Shown: positions 1 through 5,312 of the stretch, one piece after another
How the letters are laid out: the number at the start of each line of letters is the position of its first letter
Numbering within the stretch: the stretch's first letter is position 1
DNA from: Chitinophaga pinensis
Lineage (GTDB): Bacteria > Bacteroidota > Bacteroidia > Flavobacteriales_D > Crocinitomicaceae
Length of the DNA stretch: 5,312 nucleotides
Direction: 5' to 3'
Assembly (NCBI GenBank): GCA_945870115.1
Contig: CAMBRH010000244.1
Coordinates: 1-5,312 of the forward strand
Translations under genes and position numbers: made by a program
Notes under the pieces: model-generated
What the model was told of the DNA's origin: nothing
Seen by the model: only the letters and a program-made list of their open reading frames with translations
Databases searched by the model: none

Positions 1-996
1 ACACAATTAACTGCTGGAACAAGCATAACTAGTTCTCAAACAATTTTTGTTTACAATGAAACTGGAACGAATCCAAATTGTTTTTCAGAAAGTAGTTTTG
101 TTGTAACGATAAATCAAACGCCTTTAGTTGATTCGCCAGCAAATGTTACAAGTTGTGATTCTTATGTTTTGCCAATTTTAACGAATGGAAATTATTTCAC
201 TTTATCAGGAGGAAATGGCTCGCAACTAGCTGCTGGAACAACTATCACTAGTTCACAAACAATTTTTGTTTACAATGAAACTGCAACAAACCCAAATTGC
301 TTTTCAGAAAGTAGTTTTAATTTAACAATTAATCAAACACCTTTAGTTGATTCGCCAGTAAATGTATCAAGTTGTGATTCTTATGTTTTACCAAATTTAA
401 TAAATGGAAATTATTTCACACTTTCTGGAGGAAATGGAACTCAACTAGCAGCTGGAACAAACATCACCAGTTCTCAAACAATTTTTGTTTACAATGAAAC
501 TGCAACCAATCCAAATTGTTTTTCAGAAAGTAGTTTTACTGTAACGATAAATCAAACGCCTTTAGTTGATTCGCCAGCTAATGTTACAAGTTGTGATTCT
601 TATATTTTGCCAATTTTAACCAATGGAAATTATTTCACACTTTCTGGAGGAAATGGAACGCAATTAAGCTCTGGAACAAACATTACAAGTTCGCAAACTA
701 TTTTTGTTTACAATGAAACTGCAACAAACCCAAATTGCTTTTCAGAAAGTAGTTTTGTTGTAACTATAAATCAAACTCCTTTAGTTGATTCGCCAGCAAA
801 TGTTACAAGTTGTGATTCTTATATTTTACCAAATTTAACGAATGGAAATTATTTCACTTTATCAGGTGGAAATGGAACGCAACTAGCTGCTGGAACAAAC
901 ATTACCAGTTCTCAAACAATTTTTGTTTTCAATGAAACTGGAACGAATCCAAATTGTTTTTCAGAGAATAGTTTTACAATAACCATAAACTATTCA
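1..996 (+). repeat. In-frame 219-bp tandem repeats (4 full + 1 partial) encoding Ig-like domains
   Basis: Units begin at the conserved cctttagttgattcgcc: full copies at 121-339, 340-558, 559-777 and 778-996, and the 3' part of another at 1-120. The period is exactly 219 bp (73 codons) every time, with no indels. Copies differ mostly by scattered, often synonymous, substitutions. The last copy decays at its end, where NQTPLVD becomes NYSPIAD as the PKD-like domain begins. The array runs off the left edge, so the total copy number is unknown. Such near-identical units readily expand, contract and misassemble. Confidence 0.95.
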
Positions 997-1527
997 CCAA
1001 TTGCAGATTTTGACTTCAAAAAAGCTGAATTAGATTTAATTGATCCTAAAATGGAGTTAATAAATAATACTAGCAATGGATTAAATTTCATTTGGGATTT
1101 TGGAGATCAACAGAATTCAATAGAAGAAAATCCAATTCATATCTATGAGGAAGCAAAAAATTATGTAATTATGTTACTTGCAATTAGTGCCGAAGGTTGC
1201 AGGGATTCTATTTATAAAAACATATCGGTAATTGAGCCATTAATTTACTATATTCCCAATTCATTTTCGCCAAATGGTGATCAACATAATAACACTTTTT
1301 TCCCAGTATTTACTTCCGGATATAATCCATTTGATTACCATCTATCCATTTTTAATCGTTGGGGAGAACGAATTTTTGAATCTTTTGATCCACAAGTTGG
1401 ATGGGATGGAACATACAAAGAATTAGGATTAGTTGAATCTGATACTTATGTTTGGAAAATTGATTTTGGACTAACAATTAATGGTGAGAAAAAATCCATC
1501 GTTGGAACTGTGAGTGTGATTGAGTAA
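1..1527 (+). CDS. Large Ig-like-repeat surface adhesin with T9SS type B (CHU_C) C-terminus, 5'-truncated by window
   Basis: The frame is open from base 1 to the TAA at 1525-1527, giving 508 visible residues; the true start lies upstream. Residues 1-332 are one partial and four full 73-aa repeats, each with two cysteines (in SCDSY and NPNCF) and the motif NGNYFTLSGGNG. This pattern fits the Ig-like domains that accompany CHU_C proteins in Bacteroidota. Residues ~333-412 are PKD-like, with WDFGD at 365-369. Residues ~415-508 are a CHU_C domain, with IPNSFSPNGD from 418, NRWG at 452-455 and WDG at 468-470. From family knowledge, this domain directs export by the type IX system to the cell surface, so an adhesive or motility-related surface role is inferred; the ligand is unknown. 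The gene converges on the 665-aa gene. No signal peptide can be seen because the N-terminus is missing. Confidence 0.9.
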   Translation, partial: TQLTAGTSITSSQTIFVYNETGTNPNCFSESSFVVTINQTPLVDSPANVTSCDSYVLPILTNGNYFTLSGGNGSQLAAGTTITSSQTIFVYNETATNPNCFSESSFNLTINQTPLVDSPVNVSSCDSYVLPNLINGNYFTLSGGNGTQLAAGTNITSSQTIFVYNETATNPNCFSESSFTVTINQTPLVDSPANVTSCDSYILPILTNGNYFTLSGGNGTQLSSGTNITSSQTIFVYNETATNPNCFSESSFVVTINQTPLVDSPANVTSCDSYILPNLTNGNYFTLSGGNGTQLAAGTNITSSQTIFVFNETGTNPNCFSENSFTITINYSPIADFDFKKAELDLIDPKMELINNTSNGLNFIWDFGDQQNSIEENPIHIYEEAKNYVIMLLAISAEGCRDSIYKNISVIEPLIYYIPNSFSPNGDQHNNTFFPVFTSGYNPFDYHLSIFNRWGERIFESFDPQVGWDGTYKELGLVESDTYVWKIDFGLTINGEKKSIVGTVSVIE

Positions 1528-1542
1528 AAATTTGAAGCTAAC
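1528..1542. other. Convergent gene junction
   Basis: Only 15 bp separate the stop codons of the plus-strand adhesin (TAA ending at 1527) and the minus-strand 665-aa gene (TAA at 1545-1543). I see no stem-loop here. Transcripts from the two sides must either end inside the opposing gene's 3' end or overlap as antisense. Confidence 0.7.
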
Positions 1543-2505
1543 TTACCTCACCAACTGCAAAAATCCCTCTTTTTTTATCGGAAATTCAATTTTGTTTTTT
1601 TCTTGTCCTAGGTCAATTTTAGGTAAAAATAATTCGTCTATCAAATCAATTTCTAGTTGATAAAAATAAACCCCTTCACTTGCATCTTTTCCGTCCCAAA
1701 TTGAAACAAACTTGTCAAGTTGTGATGATTTAGAATTTCCTTCCGCTATAACATTTCCCCATCTATTCAAAAGCAAATATTTAACAGAAATTGGAACATT
1801 TGCAGAAATGCCAAAAACATCATTTACATTATCATTATTTGGTGAAAAAATGTTTGGAATTTGATACATAAAATTATCGTAAACTGTAATCTTTAAGGTA
1901 AAAGAATCAGCGCAGGAAGCATCAAATTGCCAAGCTTTCAGTTCTATGAAATAATAACCCGAAGAATCAAAGGTATAATTTTCTAATTCTGAAAACGTTT
2001 CTACATTGATTGATTCTGTTTCTATTGACCACACATAATTTGTTGCAAAAGTGCTAAGATTATCAAAATTTATTTCTAAAGGCAAAAAACCATAAGATGG
2101 ACTTGCTTTAAAATAGGCATTTGTTCGAATTGTGTCGGAAAACGAAAAAGTAGAATCTGAACTACAGCCATTTTTGTCTGTAAAAAAGATGGTATGTATA
2201 CCTTTACTTAAACCATTAAAAATACCCTCAGTTTGAATATTTTGATTGTCCAATTGATATGAAACAATAGAATCGTTGTTTGTAGCAATATTTAATGAAC
2301 CATTATTTGCGCCACAATCTGGCAAACTTAAATCAAAAACACCCAAACTAGGCGTGTCATACACTTTTATACTTACAGGTCTAATTACAGAGCAAGAATC
2401 GCTGTTCCATATTTGAACAGTGTAAACACGAGAACTGTCTCCAGAAAAAATTGGGTTGGGGCAAGTGGTGCAAGATAAATCTAAGAGGTCTGACGCTCTT
2501 GATGA
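1543..2505 (-). repeat. 3' cassette, copy 1 of a near-identical duplicated block
   Basis: This block encodes residues 346-665 of the complete paralogue (from SSRASDLL to the end) and matches 3968-4945 in the same orientation. By side-by-side reading the proteins differ at 15 positions plus one indel, where KDA here corresponds to TSTGSATV in the other copy. Similarity falls off abruptly upstream of base 2505 and ends at the stop codon: this copy uses TAA, the other TAG. Confidence 0.9.
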
Positions 2506-3540
2506 TTGCCATAAGTATTGCGTTCCACCAGTGGCTAAGAGTTGTACTTGTTCATTTTTGCAACTTGTTATTTGATCACTAATTGTATATGGAAAAGTAT
2601 CACAAGGGGTTGAGTAAGCTAAAAATAACTGCAAAACAGGATTCGACTCTGGAGCTTTATTAGATTGATAATCAAATTCGATATTAACGTTTGTTGACGA
2701 AGTTAAGTAACTATTAATATTTGCCAAACCATCACTTCCTTTCATAAAATTATCTGCACTATCATTAGATAAGCCAAATAAAGTTGAGTTTTGATAATAA
2801 AAAGAACCCGTTACTCCAGCACATTCAATATTTGAATTATCTTCTTTACCGCCAATCAATCCAATATTTATATTACTTACTTTAACATAAGAACCATCAA
2901 CAAAAGTATCACAAAAATGACTTGAATGTATAGCCAAACCAACATCTTGACTTAAATTTATTGGATTTAAATTTAGTAATGGAAATTGTTGTACGCTTTC
3001 AGCATCTTTATCGTTTACAAAAATAGAAGTATTGATAATTGGCAAAGCTGTGTTTTCGTATGCAACAAATAGATAATATTCTACAAATGCACCGCCTAAA
3101 TTTGGAGATGGTTGATTTAATGGTGGGGTAATTGGATAAGTACTAATTAAAGGGTTTATTAGATTTGTAACTTCTATAATTAAAGGTTTTACTATATAGT
3201 TTGTAATATTTGTATAGGTAATAACAGTATTATTTATTTCTATTGAATTTTCGATATTTAATTCAATATTTGTGCCATTAAAATTTAAAGTTCTAGTATC
3301 AGGTGTTTCATATACACTTACAAAAAGATAAGCTTTTCTGATTGTACTATTTGGTTCTATTTGAATATTAAAATTTCCAGACTCATTAAAATACCATGGA
3401 TTAAAACCATCACCAGTAACTCCTCCTTTAAAAACATCTTGATAAACACAAATTTGAGAATTTAATGAATGGGACAGAGTTATTAAACAAAAAAAGATTT
3501 TAAATTTTAATTTCAAAAAATTTTTCGATTGATATTTCAT
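1543..3540 (-). CDS. Secreted multidomain surface protein with T9SS type B (CHU_C) C-terminal domain
   Basis: Complete, 665 aa. Residues ~1-29 form a Sec signal peptide: basic KLKFK, hydrophobic FFCLITL, likely cleavage near NSQ. Residues ~30-318 are a region I do not recognise, opening with VFKGGVTGDGFNPWYF. Residues ~320-395 look Ig-like (ATGGTQYLW, SCTTCPNP). Residues ~400-468 resemble a SprB repeat (DCGANNGS, then TDKNGC). Residues ~473-554 are PKD-like. Residues 556-665 are CHU_C, with PNIFSPNNDNVNDVF at 562-576, NRWG at 592-595 and WDG at 615-617, ending GFLQLVR. Export by the type IX system and surface display follow from the family; the substrate is unknown. The ATG at 3540 lies inside the upstream HTH gene, overlapping it by 41 bp. 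A TTG at 3516 (codon 9) is an alternative start that keeps the signal peptide. No clear Shine-Dalgarno is seen, as is common in this phylum. It is a paralogue of the gene at 3968-5312. Confidence 0.92.
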   Translation of the reverse strand: MKYQSKNFLKLKFKIFFCLITLSHSLNSQICVYQDVFKGGVTGDGFNPWYFNESGNFNIQIEPNSTIRKAYLFVSVYETPDTRTLNFNGTNIELNIENSIEINNTVITYTNITNYIVKPLIIEVTNLINPLISTYPITPPLNQPSPNLGGAFVEYYLFVAYENTALPIINTSIFVNDKDAESVQQFPLLNLNPINLSQDVGLAIHSSHFCDTFVDGSYVKVSNINIGLIGGKEDNSNIECAGVTGSFYYQNSTLFGLSNDSADNFMKGSDGLANINSYLTSSTNVNIEFDYQSNKAPESNPVLQLFLAYSTPCDTFPYTISDQITSCKNEQVQLLATGGTQYLWQSSRASDLLDLSCTTCPNPIFSGDSSRVYTVQIWNSDSCSVIRPVSIKVYDTPSLGVFDLSLPDCGANNGSLNIATNNDSIVSYQLDNQNIQTEGIFNGLSKGIHTIFFTDKNGCSSDSTFSFSDTIRTNAYFKASPSYGFLPLEINFDNLSTFATNYVWSIETESINVETFSELENYTFDSSGYYFIELKAWQFDASCADSFTLKITVYDNFMYQIPNIFSPNNDNVNDVFGISANVPISVKYLLLNRWGNVIAEGNSKSSQLDKFVSIWDGKDASEGVYFYQLEIDLIDELFLPKIDLGQEKNKIEFPIKKEGFLQLVR

Positions 3541-3727
3541 GAATTTCTAAAAGTTTTTCTAAGGTTCTAATAGTAATATTTGCTTTACCTTTTTCAATTT
3601 GCCAATAGTGCATTCTAGAGATATCATATTCAATTGCAAAACGTTCGTAACTTGTGAACCCTTTCTGTTCTCGTAAATGTTTCAATCTACTTCCTATTTG
3701 TTCAATTACTAAACTTTTGCAATCCAT
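3500..3727 (-). CDS. Small Xre/Cro-CI-type helix-turn-helix DNA-binding protein
   Basis: 75 aa, ATG at 3727, TAA at 3502-3500. Residues ~10-68 fit the HTH_3/Xre fold: IGSRLKHLREQKGFTSYE, then the recognition-helix region DISRMHYWQIEKGKANIT, then TLEKLLEIHEISIEKFF. Nothing remains outside this domain, so it is a stand-alone DNA-binding protein, probably a dimeric repressor or activator; its operator is unknown. Stand-alone Xre proteins of this length are common in Bacteroidota. Its last 41 bp overlap the start of the 665-aa secreted-protein gene in another frame, which suggests co-transcription and translational coupling, and possibly a regulatory link with that gene. An in-frame TAG lies about 40 bp upstream of the ATG and no better start is seen between them. 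No convincing TTG / TAnnTTTG promoter was found. Confidence 0.85.
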   Translation of the reverse strand: MDCKSLVIEQIGSRLKHLREQKGFTSYERFAIEYDISRMHYWQIEKGKANITIRTLEKLLEIHEISIEKFFEIKI

Positions 3728-3783
3728 TTTTTGATTAAATGAGATTGTAAAATTCGTTAAATGAACTATAAAATATTACCCCC

Positions 3784-3813
3784 AGCTGCGATGGAGTTCC
3801 TACTCCATGCGCT
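3784..3813. repeat. GC-rich imperfect palindrome, REP-like hairpin candidate
   Basis: The core is a perfect 7-bp stem with a 4-nt loop: atggagt (3791-3797), tcct, actccat (3802-3808). The stem can continue outward through agc/gct and gc/gc pairs with single-base bulges at 3787 and 3790, giving about 12 pairs in all. It stands out against AT-rich surroundings and is flanked by a C run. This architecture resembles dispersed REP palindromes mobilised by RAYT transposases, but I cannot count copies elsewhere. It lies about 60 bp upstream of the HTH start, so an operator or 5'-UTR structure is an alternative. Confidence 0.45.
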
Positions 3814-3886
3814 CGTCAATCTTTTATCTGCCATAAATCCAAACACAATAATACAACAAATATAGCATATTTTTTAAATAAACACT

Positions 3887-3930
3887 CATGCAAAAGTCAA
3901 GACTTTGATTACTGTCTTGACTTTTGCCTG
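3887..3930. terminator. Long inverted repeat after the paralogue's stop, candidate terminator
   Basis: gcaaaagtcaagac (3890-3903) and gtcttgacttttgc (3914-3927) are perfect 14-bp complements around a 10-nt loop. Two more pairs follow beyond one mismatch. The near arm starts 38 bp past the stop codon of the minus-strand gene ending at 3968, where a transcription terminator would be expected. There is no clean U-tract right after the stem in the minus direction (catgagtgtttattt), so it is not a classic intrinsic terminator. An RNA-stabilising 3' hairpin, a dyad bound by a protein such as the adjacent HTH product, or a mobile-element end remain possible. Confidence 0.45.
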
Positions 3931-3967
3931 CGAAGCAGCATCGAAGATAATCTTGTAGTCTTTTTAT

Positions 3968-4945
3968 CTACCTCACCAACTGCAAAAACCCTTCTTTTTT
4001 AATCGGAAATTCAATTTTATTTTTTCCTTGTCCTAGATCTATTATAGGTAAAAATAATTCGTCTATCAAATCAATTTCTACTTGATAAAAATAAACGCCT
4101 TCACTTACGGTTGCTGAGCCTGTCGAAGTACCGTCCCAAATCGAAACAAACTTGTCAAGTTGTGATGATTTAGAATTTCCTTCCGCTATAACATTTCCCC
4201 ATCTATTCAAAAGCAAATATTTCACAGAAATTGGAACATTTCCCGTAATACCAAAAACATCATTTACACCATCATTGTTTGGTGAAAAAATGTTTGGTAT
4301 TTGATACATAAAATTATCGTAAACTGTAATCTTTAAGGTAAAAGAATCTGCACAGGAAGCATCAAATTGCCAAGCTTTTAGTTCTATGAAATAATAACCT
4401 GATGAATCAAAAGTATAATTTTCTAATGCTGAAAACGTTTCCACATTGATTGATTCTGTTTCTATTGACCACACATAATTTGTTGCAAAAGTGCTAAGAT
4501 TATTAAAATTTATTTCTAAGGGCAAAAAACCATAAGATGGACTTGCTTTAAAATAAGCATTTGTTCGAGTTGTGTCTGAAAACGAAAAAGTAGAATCTGA
4601 ACTACAGCCATTTTTATCTGTGAAAAAGATGGTATGTGTACCTTTACTTAAACCATTAAAAATACCCTCAGTTTGAATATTTTGATTATCTAATTGGTAT
4701 GAAACTACAGAATCTTTATTTGTAGCAATATTTAATGAACCATTATTTGCACCACAATCTGGCAAACTTAAATCAAAAACACCCAAAATTGGCGTGTCAT
4801 ATACTTTTATACTTACAGGTCTAATTACGGAGCAAGAATCGTTGTTCCAAATTTGAACTGTGAAAACCCGAGAACTATCTCCAGAAAAAATTGGGTTGGG
4901 GCAAGTGGTGCAAGATAAATCTAAGAGGTCTGATGCTCTTGACGA
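3968..4945 (-). repeat. 3' cassette, copy 2 of a near-identical duplicated block
   Basis: This is the second copy of the block at 1543-2505, in the same orientation, encoding the last 325 residues of the truncated paralogue. It is 15 bp longer because of the insertion near 4107-4130. Nucleotide similarity is high throughout and breaks down just upstream of 4945, where the proteins become QYEWK versus QYLWQ. Confidence 0.9.
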
Positions 4946-5312
4946 TTTCCATTCGTATTGTATGCCGCCAGATGCGGAGAGTTGGAGTGGTGCATTTGGA
5001 CAGATTGTGGTATCTTTAGTAATATTAACAAAAAAACTGTCACACGGAGTTTCATAAGTTAAAAAATTAATCCAAATAGAATTTGTTTTATTATTCAAAA
5101 CATTTGTTTCATATCGTAAATTTAAGTTGTTTGTTAAATTTGGTATTATTGTTTTTATATTTGAAATTAAATCAGAATTTTGAAAAATTAAATCTGGATT
5201 GTCACCATTTAAACCGAATAAAACATTATTAAAATAATGAAAATCACCAAAAGGACCACCGCATTCGCCTGAATTAAGATCATTACCACCAAAAATTCCC
5301 AATAAATTATTA
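3968..5312 (-). CDS. Paralogous secreted multidomain T9SS type B (CHU_C) surface protein, 5'-truncated by window
   Basis: The frame is open to the right window edge (447 residues visible) and ends at TAG 3970-3968. Homology to the complete paralogue continues to the edge (first visible NNLLGIFGG aligns near its residue 223), so the TTG at 5302 is not the start; about 220 N-terminal residues are probably missing. Visible parts are the C-terminal end of the unrecognised N-terminal region (~1-95), an Ig-like segment (ASGGIQYEW, SCTTCPNP), a SprB-like segment (DCGANNGS, TDKNGC), a PKD-like domain and a CHU_C domain ending GFLQLVR. The last 325 residues are about 95% identical to the paralogue, whereas the first ~122 are only about a third to two fifths identical. 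One in-frame insertion after WDG coincides with a REP-like sequence. Surface export by the type IX system is inferred from the family; function is otherwise unknown. Confidence 0.92.
   Translation of the reverse strand, partial: NNLLGIFGGNDLNSGECGGPFGDFHYFNNVLFGLNGDNPDLIFQNSDLISNIKTIIPNLTNNLNLRYETNVLNNKTNSIWINFLTYETPCDSFFVNITKDTTICPNAPLQLSASGGIQYEWKSSRASDLLDLSCTTCPNPIFSGDSSRVFTVQIWNNDSCSVIRPVSIKVYDTPILGVFDLSLPDCGANNGSLNIATNKDSVVSYQLDNQNIQTEGIFNGLSKGTHTIFFTDKNGCSSDSTFSFSDTTRTNAYFKASPSYGFLPLEINFNNLSTFATNYVWSIETESINVETFSALENYTFDSSGYYFIELKAWQFDASCADSFTLKITVYDNFMYQIPNIFSPNNDGVNDVFGITGNVPISVKYLLLNRWGNVIAEGNSKSSQLDKFVSIWDGTSTGSATVSEGVYFYQVEIDLIDELFLPIIDLGQGKNKIEFPIKKEGFLQLVR
4109..4132. repeat. 24-bp REP-like palindromic sequence inserted in frame in the CHU_C domain
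   Basis: The core ctgagcctgtcgaag is flanked by the inverted ends acggt (4107-4111) and accgt (4130-4134). The other paralogue has only 9 bp (gcatctttt) at this point, so this copy is 15 bp longer and the frame is kept; it encodes TSTGSAT just after WDG. The core matches my memory of a short palindromic repeat scattered through many bacterial genomes, including Bacteroidota, often in intergenic DNA. That recollection could not be checked here. Confidence 0.6.

Larger units (their letters stand above)
3728..3967. other. Intergenic region between the partial paralogue and the HTH gene
   Basis: 240 bp with no supportable coding sequence. It holds a GC-rich hairpin (3784-3813) next to a run of C (ccccc at 3779-3783) and a 14-bp perfect inverted repeat (3890-3927), joined by an AT-rich stretch around 3840-3886. 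It must carry the 3' end of the upstream paralogue's transcript, and may also hold the promoter of the HTH gene. Small self-complementary stretches at 3928-3938 (ctgcgaagcag) and 3944-3954 also occur. The patchy base composition suggests inserted short repeats, possibly remnants of mobile elements. Confidence 0.6.

Noticed and set aside
169..171. TTG as the start of the adhesin gene
   Set aside because: It falls inside a repeat unit, and the same frame continues upstream to base 1 encoding more of the repeat; the gene is cut by the window edge.
1..996. CRISPR-like or non-coding repeat array
   Set aside because: The repeats are contiguous 219-bp units without spacers, a multiple of three, with an uninterrupted reading frame encoding Ig-like domains.
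3500..3727. Toxin-antitoxin module (small HTH gene overlapping a downstream gene)
   Set aside because: The overlapping partner is a 665-aa secreted CHU_C protein with a signal peptide, not a toxin-sized protein; no toxin motif is seen.
3728..3967. Decayed insertion sequence or small RNA gene
   Set aside because: The hairpins are suggestive, but there is no transposase remnant, no target-site duplication I can identify, and no recognisable RNA family or promoter.
4860..5057. 65-aa plus-strand open frame
   Set aside because: It lies antisense within the clearly homologous minus-strand CHU_C paralogue, has no recognisable domain, and the paralogous block explains the sequence.
5300..5302. TTG as the start of the right-hand paralogue
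   Set aside because: Frame and homology to the complete paralogue continue to base 5311, and no signal peptide would be encoded from this start.

Overview
The window is low-GC DNA from a member of the Bacteroidota, most likely a Flavobacteriia-like lineage; the genus cannot be fixed from the sequence. The evidence is the proteins: all three large genes end in the gliding-motility-associated C-terminal domain (CHU_C family, the 'type B' sorting signal of the type IX secretion system, T9SS). They also carry the domains that usually accompany it in this phylum: CHU_C-associated Ig-like repeats, PKD-like domains and a SprB-like repeat. No T9SS machinery gene, RNA gene, transposase or CRISPR array is visible.

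Layout. (1) Bases 1-1527, plus strand: the 3' part of a large repeat adhesin. Its reading frame is open from base 1, so the gene starts outside the window. It has one partial and four complete 219-bp (73-aa) tandem Ig-like repeats, then a PKD-like domain and a CHU_C domain. (2) Bases 1543-3540, minus strand, convergent with the first gene and only 15 bp from it: a complete 665-aa secreted protein. It has a signal peptide, an N-terminal region I do not recognise, then Ig-like, SprB-like, PKD-like and CHU_C modules. (3) Bases 3500-3727, minus strand: a 75-aa Xre-type helix-turn-helix protein lying upstream of gene 2 and overlapping it by 41 bp. (4) Bases 3728-3967: an intergenic region with two hairpins, one GC-rich and REP-like, the other a 14-bp perfect inverted repeat just after gene 5's stop. 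(5) Bases 3968-5312, minus strand: a paralogue of gene 2 whose 5' end is cut off by the window edge.

How the parts relate. Genes 2 and 5 are tandem paralogues. Their last ~320 residues are about 95% identical (15 substitutions plus one indel, counted by eye), while the regions just before are only about a third to two fifths identical. The switch is sharp and suggests gene conversion or cassette exchange of the 3' module. The single indel coincides with a 24-bp REP-like palindromic sequence sitting in frame in gene 5. The adhesin repeats are also strongly homogenised, with a mosaic pattern of shared variants. The locus therefore looks like a recombinogenic cell-surface protein cluster with a small DNA-binding protein coupled to one member. 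I see nothing that clearly amounts to a new defence or mobile system.
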